Source: Hygrophila difformis
Taxonomy: Eukaryota; Streptophyta; Magnoliopsida; Lamiales; Acanthaceae
Assembly (NCBI GenBank): GCA_030278955.1
Contig: JAOANR010000008.1
Location: 43,445,301 to 43,509,300, forward strand
DNA: 64,000 nucleotides
Reading direction: 5' to 3'
Part shown: piece after piece, positions 34,250 to 44,461 of the stretch
Position numbering within the stretch: position 1 is the stretch's first letter
How the letters are laid out: every line of letters begins with the position of its first letter
Translations under genes and position numbers: made by a program
Notes under the pieces: generated by a model
The model's input: only the letters and a program-made list of their open reading frames with translations
Told to the model about the DNA's origin: nothing
Databases searched by the model: none

Positions 34250-34570
34250 AGTACGGAGCATGATCATGCATCGGGGGATCACTTTGGGCATTTAATTGTT
34301 TGTTTTACATGACTTGCATACGGGCTTGTTAACCCGAGTATTGGCCATGTCGGCCCTGTATTTTAATTTCCGCTGCAACTTATTATTTTTATTATCATGT
34401 ATGAATGATATTACATTATTATTTTTAAGTAATTCCGAACTTGCTTTTAAAACTTTTTCCAACACCTATAGCCTTGCATCTCTTTAGCAAGCTCGGAGAA
34501 ACCGTGTCTTGCTAGGGAGGTGTGGCGGTGGCACCCCGGCCTGGGTTATCAAATCCGGGGTGTTACAAAG

Positions 34571-34582
34571 TGGTATCAGAGC
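34571..34582 (+). promoter_or_regulatory. Primer-binding site (initiator Met-tRNA)
   Basis: TGGTATCAGAGC three bases after the type D LTR end. Confidence 0.95.
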
Positions 34583-35521
34583 CAGGTGTATTTTTAAAGC
34601 TATTATTTTAAGCTATGGATATTTTAAGGTTATTATTTTTAAAGCCTAAACTTTTAAAAGCCCAATTCTTGAAAGCCCAACATTTTATTTAATTATTTTT
34701 AACCCAAATTTTTAGCCCAATACTTAGATTTTTATTAGAGCCCAAAATCTATTATTGGCCCAATATAGAGGCCCAAGATTTTTAAACAAATAATAATATT
34801 ATTTTAAAATTTTTTAGTACCATTATTATTATTTTTAAATTTTAAGTTTTATTTCCATGGAACAAAATTCATTTTAAACCCATGGAAAATATTTACATAT
34901 GCATAGAAATTCTTTCAACAAGTTTCTAAAGTCACGAAATATTTTTCGGGGTTGGGGTAGCATTGTATAAAGCATACATGCATTCGCATACATACCCACT
35001 TGAACATTGCGCTAACTCTTATATGTGTTAAGTAACAGTCCCATTTTAAAACTTGACATGACATCAACTTAGAAGCTAACTAGATACTAATCTGGCCTTA
35101 GTCTTAGATCTCAATCATCCTTGCTTAGCGTGCCCATATCAAATCTCGGCCTTTGGCATTCCTATCCTCGTGCCAAAAAAAAAAAATCTTTTGTCAAGAA
35201 ATAAAAATGCAAGTTTTAATTATTAGAAATATTCCTAATGCCCCAAATATCTTGTTGTGGGCTCCAGCGATTGAATCAAATACTAAAATACAAGTATTTA
35301 TACGCTTTTAAAATATCAAAACAACCAAACCAATTTGTAAACCCTGGTTTTCATTAAACCCAAATTTTAGTTTCACAAAAAAAAAAAAAAAATCTAAACA
35401 CCGCATATTTTATAAATAACTTGAAATGCTACATTATAATACACACTAAACAACTCCTACTAACACCATTTAATTTAATTATTTCCGCAAAACTATCAAA
35501 TCATTAGAAATTTAATCCCTT
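34583..35521 (+). other. Leader of the non-autonomous element
   Basis: AT-rich, repeats of 'GCCCAA', several poly-A runs, no supportable ORF. Unlike the Tekay-like element at 3.5 kb it has no coiled-coil leader ORF. Confidence 0.7.
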
Positions 35522-36130
35522 GTGCGTTGTGATAGAATGGCACCAAGAGGAAGACCTAGCAATCCACCCATCCCACCCAACACCAACGAAGAGCCACGAG
35601 AACCCAACGTACCAGTACAAGACGTTAGTGCACCCAATCAAGGGGGACAAGTGGCCTCCATACCCAAGAACTTAAGTGACCGCTTGAGAACTATAGAGGA
35701 AGCTTTAGTTGCCGAGGGAAATGCATTAATCAACCAAAGGAAGGGCAAGAGGAAACGGGACAACGGAACCGATAATTACTCAGGGAGGAACCATATTCGG
35801 GGAGGCCCGAATAAACCACCTCAAGGCAATAATGGGGGAAACGACGGGATAGTCTTCAACCATGGTGACTATGCGCCACCATGTCCAAAGTGTGGTAAAC
35901 CACATTATGCGAGACGATGCCCTCAGCCGGGAGCATGCTTCCGATGTGGTCGACATGGTCACCGGCTGCGTGACTGCCGGACACGGATAGAGAACATCAA
36001 CAAGAGAGAGGATGTGACCACTCGACCTAAGCAGCCACAGAACCCAGACGATCGAAATGGCAAAAACCAAGGGCATCGATCCCCTCAGAAACAAGACCAA
36101 AATCCGAAGCTCCTGGAGAATAATGAATAG
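35522..36130 (+). CDS. gag: Truncated Gag: N-terminus fused to nucleocapsid
   Basis: 202 codons, probably starting at MAPRGRPSN (codon 6). The capsid fold seen in the full gag at 4.5 kb (EWW, RFYP) is missing. The middle is replaced by a short basic linker (GKRKRDNGT), and both CCHC knuckles are intact (CPKCGKPHYARRC, CFRCGRHGHRLRDC). It stops with TAG at 36128-36130. Such a protein could still bind RNA but not assemble a capsid. Whether it has a role, such as marking its own RNA for packaging, is unknown. Confidence 0.8.
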   Translation: MRCDRMAPRGRPSNPPIPPNTNEEPREPNVPVQDVSAPNQGGQVASIPKNLSDRLRTIEEALVAEGNALINQRKGKRKRDNGTDNYSGRNHIRGGPNKPPQGNNGGNDGIVFNHGDYAPPCPKCGKPHYARRCPQPGACFRCGRHGHRLRDCRTRIENINKREDVTTRPKQPQNPDDRNGKNQGHRSPQKQDQNPKLLENNE

Positions 36131-36397
36131 GCAGTTATGGGGACATAACTGTAATCTTAAGGGGGGGGAGGATGTAACAACCCGAATATTATGTATCCCA
36201 AATCAATAAATAAACGAATTCAAATTGTTTTGAACTACGTGATGACTTGATCCCTTCACAGGGTACGTAGGCAGCTTGGAAATCTAAATTCTAAGTTCAG
36301 TCACGAAATAAATCACAAAACAAAAACATAACCAAAACCATCCTAACGTTTAACTCGAAGAAACCGAAACACAACTTCGAGGGCGAAGTTGATTCTT
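36131..36397 (+). repeat. Relic type A 3' end inside the element
   Basis: GTTATGGGGACATAACTGTAATC then a G-run and GGATGTAACAACCCGA at 36173 match the pol end, polypurine tract and LTR start at 8955-9110. The match fades near 36340. It shows that the element arose by joining a type A 3' end to a type D LTR. AACTTCG/CGAAGTT arms near 36375-36390 form a small hairpin. Confidence 0.8.
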
Positions 36398-36410
36398 AAG
36401 GGGGGTAGAC
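36398..36410 (+). promoter_or_regulatory. Polypurine tract of the non-autonomous element
   Basis: AAGGGGGGTAGAC directly before the 3' LTR. Confidence 0.85.
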
Positions 36411-37392
36411 TGTAACAACCGAGATTTTTATCGGTGTCCAAAGGAATAAAAATTTATTTCTTAATCCGATCAAGGTCGAAATATCTCCGAGAAGAAGAAA
36501 ATAATTTATCAAAATAAATTATTGCTCGAAAATGAAACACCGATAGATTCAAAAATTCAAAATGGAATACAAGAGGGAAAGGAAGCCCGAAGACAGTCCA
36601 TGAATTGAGTCAAAAGAATTGGAATTAAATTCAAGAAAGAAAAGAATTTTAATTCCAAGAACCCGAAAAGTCGAAATAATTTAATTAGATTATCGCACGA
36701 GAGTCAAAAGACGTCGGATTTAAACTCGACGGATTCAAGATTTCGAATATAAAATTCATTGGAGTCGAAATAAATTTAAGGAATCGTAACCCGAGAACGA
36801 CCCGAAAAGTCGAGCCCGAAAACGTAGAAGGACAGAAGTCCGAAAGAGATGAGAAAAGGCCCGACGGATCGCACGACCCAGCCCAAGCCACAGCCCAGGC
36901 CGGAGCCACGCGGCCGCCGCGCGGGAACGCGCCAGGAGCGCGCAAAGCAGCAGACAGCTGCAAATCGCGCGATCATGGCGATTTCTTGCCAAAATTACGC
37001 CTCCCGACTTTGGTAACTAAATCGGACGAGTGGGGAAGCTCTTACCCGACCTAGGGCTACCTCCCCCACTCTATTCACCATGGAGCAGCCCCCCCCCCCC
37101 CCCCCCCCAGACACCCACAATCTCTCCCAAAGCCAAGCACCTCTCCGACGAACGTCCGGCAACCTCCCGACGAGTATTCCGGCGAAGACAAGGCCACTGC
37201 CTTCTAGGACCGTGGTAAGTTGTATTATAGTGTGTAGCTTATCCATAAGTCTCAAAAACTCGAAATCTAACCATCTTTCCTTTGCCACGATTTCACGTCG
37301 GGGGACGAACAAAAAACGATCGGAGAAGTTGGCCGTTCGTCGCGACCTCAGGACGTCCGGAAATCCCTTACAGTGACCCTATTCTCCAACTA

Positions 37393-39075
37393 GTAAGTTA
37401 AGACCTTACTCTTCAATTTTTGTGGTTTATTGTCGTTTAAAACTTAAGATCTAGACACGTAACAAAAATCGGTTTTCAGAAACCCTATTTTCGTCCAATT
37501 TTATGAACTCACCCAAAACTCGACCTTTGGGAATTCAAACCAAAAACTTTTCAACATAGATCTTGTTCATAAGACTCTAATCTACCTTGTGTCCAAATTT
37601 CAGCCATTGACATAAAGATTTGCTATCCCAAATCGCGCTGTAAAATTTCTGTGACAAAACCGAACGTTTGAATTCTGGACAGAGTATTTGACTCGACTTG
37701 ATGCATATTTTTCACATGTTTTTAGAATGATTCAGCTTTGCATTTCTAAACAAAAGTCGTAGATAATTGTGTCTAAATTATGCACATAAAATTTCATAAA
37801 TTTTGGAGTTCATTTGATATGTCAAACAGACGATTTTCAGAAACTGTTCTAAATCAGCTTTGGAGTCCGCGCGTATGCAGCGTGTTGTGGTCGACTTTTG
37901 AACATCTAAAATTCATTATTTCCAAAATCTTAAAACATGAAAGTTGTTCATTAAGATGTTGTGCACATCCTGTAAAACAATTTCGGACCAATTGGCTTTG
38001 AAATGAATTTTTAATCGGCGTCGCACGAAACTGTGTCGGAATCAGTTTTTGGACAGAATTCATCTTTTTGCAAAGAACTGGAATTTTGACTCACTTCGAA
38101 ACCTTATTTCCAAAAACTTGAAACATGAAAGTTGTTTGTATGTGTGTTTTTGAGCTACTGTGTAAATTTTAGAATTTTTGGTGTAAAGATGAATTTTTAA
38201 TTAAGAAAGGCGTAAACTGCGTCGAATCGGATTTTTCGAACTTGAGAAAACTCGAACTACGAAATGCGATATCGAATCTCTTGAATACGACGAAACATAA
38301 TCTTTCGAAAAATCCCGTTCACTAGGCTGAGCCGATCTTCATACAAATTATTTGGACTGCCTCGTTAGTGGTCCTACGATTATTGAGACTGCCTCGTTAG
38401 TGGTCTCCCTTTATTTGGACTGCCTCGTTAGTGGTCCTACGATTATTGAGATTGCCTCGTTAGTGATCTCCTTACTATGCCAAAACGGCAGTTGTGCACA
38501 TGGCCTGCCAAATCGGCAGTGGGAAATACACAGCCTGCCCGAGAGGCAGTGAAACCGCTTGAAAGGCCTGTCAAACGACAGTTGATATACATGCCTGTCC
38601 AATTGACGGTAGATATACATGGCTAGCCAAAACGGCAGTCAATACTGATATGGCTGCGGCCGCCGGTACACCGGCTAACTGATTATGATTTTTGAGATTG
38701 CCTCGTTAGTGATCTCCCTTGTGTGGTGTCCTATTCTTAGTTTGCGGGATAAAAATATAAAAGACTTTTGTACGTATTTAATTAAACTGCAATTATTTAT
38801 CACGTTTTTAAATTATGCTTCTAAATTACGTTTTTAAAACTATGCTTTTAAAATTTCGCTTTTAAATTAAGTCCTTAAATTATGTATTCTCGTCTTGAAT
38901 AAATTAATCATGTTTTTCCGCTGCAAGTAAACTATGAATTTTAAATTAATTTCGTAACGCATGAAAAGTGTAATTTTAATTAAACACATGTAACCCCTTG
39001 AATTGTTTTCTTAGGGATTAACTTACTCAATATTTTATATACTGATAAAACCCGTTGTTCATTTTTCCATTACAG
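37393..39075 (+). other. Putative LTR-resident intron (type D, 3' copy)
   Basis: GTAAGTTAAG at 37393, CCATTACAG ending at 39075, 1683 bases. Confidence 0.45.
38354..38716 (+). repeat. Composite hairpin arrays, type D 3' LTR
   Basis: CCTCGTTAG-loop units, then CTGCC/GGCAG (38505-38519 and 38535-38549), CTGTC/GACAG (38568-38581), CTGTC/GACGG (38595-38609) and GCCGG-TACA-CCGGC near 38662-38675. The CC/GG to TC/GA change is compensated on both sides. Confidence 0.85.
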
Positions 39076-39356
39076 AGTACGGAGCATGATCATGCATCGG
39101 GGGATCACTTTGGGCATTTAATTGTTTGTTTTACATGACTTGCATACGGGCTTGTTAACCCAAGTATTGGCCATGTCGGCCCTGTATTTTAATTTCCGCT
39201 GCAACTTATTATTCTTATTATCATGTATGGATGATATTACATTATTATTTTTAAGTAATTCCGGACTTACTTTTAGCAAGCTCGGAGAAACCGTGTCTTG
39301 CTAGGGAGGTGTGGCGGTGGCACCCCCGCCTGGGTTATCAAATCCGGGGTGTTACA

Positions 39357-40292
39357 TTCAACTCATCAAAAGATTTCTGCTCCTTGGGACCCCATTTGAA
39401 TTGCAGGCCCTTCTTCAGTAATGATGTCATCGGTGCAGCGATCACACTAAATTGTGGTAAAATCTTCTAAAGAACCCACACATGTCCAAAAATCTTCAAA
39501 CTTCATTGACGTTGGTTGGTGGCGTCCCTTCAGAAATAGCTTTGATTTTAGACTCATCCACCTTTAATCCTTGTCCCCCAACGAAAAATCCTAAAAATGT
39601 AACTTCAGGCACGTGGAAGGTGCACATCTCGAAATTTGCATACAGTTCGGCTTTCCTCAGTTTTATGATCACCTGCACAACATGCTTAACATCATCAGAC
39701 TCGTTGTGGCTATAAATAAGAATGTCATCAAAGTACACAACAACGAATTTTCTAATAAACTCCCTTAAGGTCTCATTCATGAGCCTCATAAATGTGGATG
39801 GAGCGTTGGTAAGACCGAAGGGCATCACGAGCCATTCATATAGCCCAAATTTCATCTTGAATGTTGTCTTCCATTCATTTCCTGGCTGTATGCGTATCTG
39901 GTGATAACCACTTTTCAGATCTATCTTCGTGAAAAGGCTCGCTCCACCCAGCTCGTCGAGCATATCGTCTAATCATGGGATGGGATGGCGATATTCGATG
40001 GTTATCGCGTTAACGGCTCGGCAGTCTACACACATCCTCCACGTTCCATTCTTCTTCGGTACCAGTAACAGGGGCATTGCGCATGGAGACAAACTCTCCC
40101 GAACCCAGCCTTTGTCCAACAGCTCTTGGACTTACTTCTGGACTTCATTAGTCTCTTCGGGTTCACGGGATAAGCAAGCCTGTTTGGAATTGACGCTCCC
40201 GGTACGAAGTCGATCTTATGCTCCACACCTCTGAAAGGGGGTAATCCAGCTGGCAATTCTTCTTGGAAAACATCCATGTTGTCTTCCAACAT
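39357..40292 (-). pseudogene. pol: Reverse transcriptase of the decayed Ty3 element (left half of the split pol)
   Basis: Begins with the pre-RT stretch GLPPFRGVEHKIDFVPGASIPN. After a frameshift near 40140 it continues to [26 protein letters not shown] and the catalytic FDD in [15 protein letters not shown] just upstream of [10 protein letters not shown] and further shifts break the frame. At 39357 it meets the nested element. Confidence 0.88.
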
Positions 40293-41000
40293 CCTGCAAA
40301 AATCATTTGGAACATTAAGTGTAGCAGGGGAGTTCTTAGAAATTTCTTCGCCAGGTTTAACAAAGCTAGGAAACAGTGACCTGGTATAGGCACATCTTCA
40401 ATGGCTACTTCTAGCTCTTGCTTTGTGAACAACAAGCATTGATCATGACCTGTCAAGAGTAAAGGAGATGGAGTAGAATTAGAATCTTCTTTTGCTTTTC
40501 CCTTTTGTTTCCTCTTGAACTCTTCTTCTTCCTTTCGGATGTTTTCCATCAGATTACGATGATCGATCTTGACAGTTTTAGGCGGTAGTGACTTCATCAT
40601 GATCCTACTTTGTCCATCTCGAAAGGAGAGATCATTTTCTGCGCCTCTGTATATTACGTGTTTGTCGTACATCCACGGTCTACCCAACAGGATATGACAT
40701 GATGTCATGGGTACTACATCGCACAGAATTTCCTCTGAGTAGGGTCCAATGGTGACTGGAATCCATGCTTGCTTTACAACTTTGGTAGTCCCACACTCGC
40801 TCATCCAATGTAGATGATAAGGCTTCACATGGTCCTGCATTGGTATACCTAACCTGCACACATTATAGAGACTAGCGGCATTTACACAACTACCATTGTC
40901 TACAATTAATGAGGCAATATTGCCTTTAAGTTTACAATGATAGTGGAAAAGATTCTCTCTTTGTTCCAGAGCATAGTTGACAGACCATAGTTGACAGGTT
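40163..41000 (-). pseudogene. Aspartic protease region of the decayed Ty3 element
   Basis: The active-site segment at 40886-40903 reads VDNGSC, where functional enzymes have D-S/T-G, so the Ser/Thr is replaced by Asn. The downstream ILLGRPWMYDKHVIY is the second hallmark (ILG) of the retropepsin fold. A Lys/Glu-rich linker then leads to the RT. Confidence 0.8.
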
Positions 41001-41103
41001 CATCAGCTTTTTCTGCAGTTAGTGCTCGCATCACAATGAAGTTAGTCACGTACTCCTCTTCGTTTTCCTCCAAAACAACTTGGTGCAGATCACCTTCGTC
41101 TTG

Positions 41104-42096
41104 CTACTGTTCACAACCATCACCATTCTCATTGTTCTCAGCTTCTTCTTGCTCCTCTTCGGAATCAATCACTTTCCATGTCCCTGGTTCTATCATAATC
41201 ATTCTTCTTTCTCGTCTCAGACAGTCTCGGGAATAATGGCCTTTCTGCCCACATTTGAAAGAGGTGACATCCTTGACATCTCGATTGGGCTTATCCTGTT
41301 CATCCTTTCTGTACCGATATGGGTCCTTGAAATCCTTGCCCATCTCAAATGCCTTGGGCTTGTTGGGCCGATCATCCTTAGGTGCATTGGGCTTTCCATA
41401 TCGATCACCGGGCTTCGTCAGCTGCTCATTTGTCCTAGTCGTCCAATACTTGGTAGTATTTGAAATGATTGTGGACTTGATTGATCTATCCCTCAGTTGC
41501 CGATCAATTTCATTATCAAGTTGAACTAAATGCTCCGAACCGATGTAGGTCCTTAACTTGATCTCAGCTAGGACTTCTCTTTTTAAACCCCTTTTGAACC
41601 TTGCTATCATTAATGGTTCATCCTCGTTGATCTGGGCTCTCATCATGAGGCGTTTCAATTCCTTGTAGTATTCATCCACAGTTCGATTTCCCTGCACACA
41701 AAAATTAACCTTCATGTACAAGTCATCAAAATAACTACTAGGAACAAACCTCTTTTCCATTGCATGCATAAGTTCGGCCCATGTAGTGATAGTTGGAAGT
41801 CCTAGACGTTGTCCGTCATGCTGTATTTTCTGCCACCATGTTAGAGCGTAGTCCTTGAATTCACAAACGGCAAGCTGGATTTTTGTGAATTCATTGTATT
41901 GTTGGCAATCGTAGATCATCTCAATAGATTGCCTCCAATCAATGAACTGCTCTGGGTCATTCGCGCCTTTGAATGCCGGAATTGTGAACTTAATTCCTTG
42001 AAGATCGGCCTCTAATCTGTTGTGCTCAACAGGTGCTCGATGTACGTCCTCTTCCTCAAAATCGTCTTCAGGAAGGTCCACTGGAGGGCGATTCAT
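41104..42096 (-). pseudogene. gag: Gag of the decayed Ty3 element
   Basis: 330 codons with the capsid domain (FIDWRQSIEMIYDC, WWQKIQ, KRFVPSSYFDDLY, ARFKRGL) and one knuckle whose first Cys is Ser (SFKCGQKGHYSRDC), so zinc binding is lost. Ends in an acidic Glu/Asn-rich tail. Confidence 0.88.
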
Positions 42097-42098
42097 GT

Positions 42099-42504
42099 TT
42101 AGCCTCTGCCGGACAGGTTTATGTAATGGAGGTCTTGGAACTGCTGCTGGGGCGGCAGGTGTCGGAGATGGTGGTGGATTCTGGAACTGAGCATTTGTTG
42201 GGATCGCGGCCGAGGTGGCGGCGGAGGAGGTGCTCGCGGACCTCGCGGGCCTTGATGTCTGCCATAGGTCCCAAAGTGTAACTCTTGCTCTTTAATCGCT
42301 GTTTCCGCCTCGTCCATTACGGATAAAATGAACTCCACTCGTGCTTCTAGGAGTTAAGTTCAGAGCCTGCTCTTGCATTGCGATTCGGCTAGAAACATCA
42401 TTCATATTATTTACAAGAGTGTTCACTCGTTCATTTACAACAGCTATACTAGTTACATTAACATCTACTGCCTGGCGTATGGACTCAAAATCCGTCCTCT
42501 TGGC
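42099..42504 (-). pseudogene. Gag N-terminal region of the decayed Ty3 element, cut by an LTR
   Basis: Frames shift but coding character persists: NMNDVSSRIAMQEQAL (helical, coiled-coil-like) and a Pro/Arg-rich stretch. At 42504 it abuts the end of a minus-strand type B LTR, which therefore inserted into gag. The bases next to the junction are TTGGC. The matching copy lies beyond sequence we can place. Confidence 0.6.
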
Positions 42505-44461
42505 TGTAACACCCCGATTTTTGGTCACCCAGGTCGGGATGTCACCGCCATACCTCCCTAGTAAGACACGGTTTCTCCGGCTTACTAAAGAGATGCAAGG
42601 CTAGGTATTTCAGTATTTAAAAATATCTAAAACATTTGCAAACAGCCAATACAATATAGTCTCGAAAATAATAATATCATAATGCAACGGAAATAATATT
42701 TAAGTATAATATTGCAGCGGAAATGTAAATAAGACCGACATGGTCAAAACACGGGTTAAACAGGCCCGTTTAGTCTATCGTCTAATGCAAGAATTTAAAT
42801 AATAAATTTCGCAAAATATAAGTCCCCCCATGTATGAACGTGCTCATGTTTGTTTCACATACTTTGTCAAGAAAAAGGAAAAATAAACGGTTTGGTCAGC
42901 ACAACTTGCTGAGTAAGTTAACACATGCATGATCGTAGGGTTTAAAAAAAACCATTAATTTAATATTTACATAAAAACATGATAGTAAGCCATAAATAAT
43001 TCCACTCAATTATCTAACCAATTTGCATAATATTTCATGGCACTAGTCAATAATACATTTAGCACAATTTAAAATGAAAGCCATAATTAATTTAAACAAA
43101 GCATTTAACAATTTAAACGACAACTATAAATAATCCAATTTAATTTAAATTCCCCATTACATCCCCGATTTAGTAATTTCAAGTGTTTCACGATTTCATC
43201 GCGATCTCAACAAGTTTAGCCGGAAACCGGCGGCCGCAGCCGTATCTACCATACCCAGTACCACTCCGGAGCCTCGGGAAACCCATGTGGATATTCACAA
43301 GAGTGTAGGCCATATATATCATGCCGTTTTGGCAATATCATATCTCAATTTTTCGCACGGGGTCACCATCGTCCATAAAGGCACGAAGTGAAGCAGTTAA
43401 GGAGCACCCTGCAGAGCACTCACCCCTAATTTTAATTTATCAAGTTTGTAAGGGGGTTTATTTACAAAAACTCTGGTTCCACTAAACTAATTAAGAAAAG
43501 ATTTCGACTCGTTTCAACCCTAAAGGCTAATTCCACCGTTTCAACAAGATTTCAAGATTTGACTCCGGTAAACCGCTGTTTACTCTAAAATTAATTTAAA
43601 ATCAGATTCAAGTTCAAAAATTCTGAAAATTTACCACTGACTCAGAAACATCAAGATGAACAACTTTCGTGTTTTAACTTTTTCAATCCGAGATACCCAA
43701 ATAGGTCAAAAACCTCAATTTTTGTAGAAATATTAATCTCTCCGAATTTATCATACAGCAGTTCACGATTATCAAGATCTACCATAGCAAATCAACTCCA
43801 GGCTTAACGAAATTTTACAGAGATCTTTTTAAGACATTTTTCTACAACTTTGATGTTCGGCTAAATATCTAAATCGGCCTAGAACCCTAGTGAAAAATGT
43901 CATCAAGTTCAGACCTAAGTTCTGTCAAGAATTTCAAGATCCAAATCTTAGCAGTTCGGTTTCGGGTAGATTTCATATATCAAATCATCACAAAAATTCT
44001 GAAAATTTTACAGGAGATGGATCTAAGCCTTAGGAACATTTTTCAGGTTTTAAGTTTTCTCGTTTGAAGAATTTTAAGGGTTCGGAAAAATTGGACAAAA
44101 TCGCTGCGCCGGTAGAAATTACGTGTTGACAGATTTTCGAAAGTTTTGATTAAGCTTTTAGATTTAAATATTTTAATTACTCCCAAAACCATGTAAGTGT
44201 CAACTTACAGATTCGTAGTCATCCAGGATCGTCGATTTTGGAGGCGTGGCTTCCAGTCCACCGTTTATCCTCTCCGTTCGTCGGGTTCTTCGTTCTAGAT
44301 TCGATTCGGGGTGTAGAGAAGAAAAGAAGAGAGTTAGGGTTTCGTTTTTGAATTAAAAATGAGAGGGATGAACGAATCAGACTTACCACGACGTTGGAAG
44401 ACTTCCGAATTCGTCCAAACAGTCTCCGGCTTGGTTTTGGTGCCTCCGATGACTTCCGGAT
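42505..44461 (-). repeat. Type B LTR, minus strand, truncated
   Basis: Starts (+ strand) with TGTAACACCCCG, the complement of the LTR end. Matches the LTR ending at 3270 over long stretches. Donor-like GTAAG on the minus strand at 44386 and 44208 (178 apart), acceptor-like AG at 42862, GCCGG-AAA-CCGGC at 43219-43231, and a double hairpin at 42733-42768 in which one arm pair is GACC/GGTC instead of GGCC/GGCC. Cut at 44461 by the type C LTR. Confidence 0.8.

Larger units (their letters stand above)
31578..34567 (+). repeat. Type D LTR, 5' copy
   Basis: TGTAACACCCGAG to GGTGTTACA. U3 differs from type A, but the part after about 32340 is clearly homologous to type A. Two donor-like GTAAG sites (32389 and 32568), hairpin arrays at 33529-33891, acceptor-like CCATTACAG ending at 34249, and a conserved double hairpin at 34321-34355. 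Confidence 0.93.
31578..39356 (+). mobile_element. Complete non-autonomous Tekay-like element (type D LTRs, nucleocapsid-only gag)
   Basis: 7779 bases, flanked by TTCAA on both sides. Two near-identical LTRs of 2990 and 2946 bases enclose only about 1.84 kb: PBS, leader, a 202-codon gag remnant with two zinc knuckles, a relic 3' end of a type A element and its own polypurine tract. All enzymes are missing, so it must be mobilised in trans. LTRs make up three quarters of its length, like a LARD but with an ORF. Confidence 0.93.
36411..39356 (+). repeat. Type D LTR, 3' copy
   Basis: 2946 bases. Differs from the 5' copy by scattered substitutions, a run of 20 C at 37089-37108 (6 C in the 5' copy) and a deletion of about 38 bases just before 39274. 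Same donor pair (37215 and 37393), hairpin arrays (38354-38716) and acceptor (39075). Confidence 0.93.
29652..42504 (-). mobile_element. Decayed minus-strand Ty3/gypsy element split by a nested element
   Basis: Gag (about 42.5-41.1 kb), protease (41.0-40.2), RT (40.3-39.4), then after the insertion RNase H (31.6-31.0), integrase (31.0-30.4) and the C-terminus (30.3-29.65). RNase H reading resumes across the insertion once one copy of TTCAA is discounted, which fixes the nesting order. The motif SPFEVVFGFNPLTPLDLLPLP suggests a chromovirus of the CRM/Galadriel type, but no chromodomain is seen. Neither of its own LTRs could be identified. Multiple frameshifts and stops are present. Confidence 0.85.

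Noticed and set aside
36685..37376. ORFs in LTR U3/R with Arg/Ala- or Pro-rich peptides
   Set aside because: Non-coding LTR sequence. The peptides come from GC-rich palindromes and the C20 run and are not shared in frame between LTR copies.
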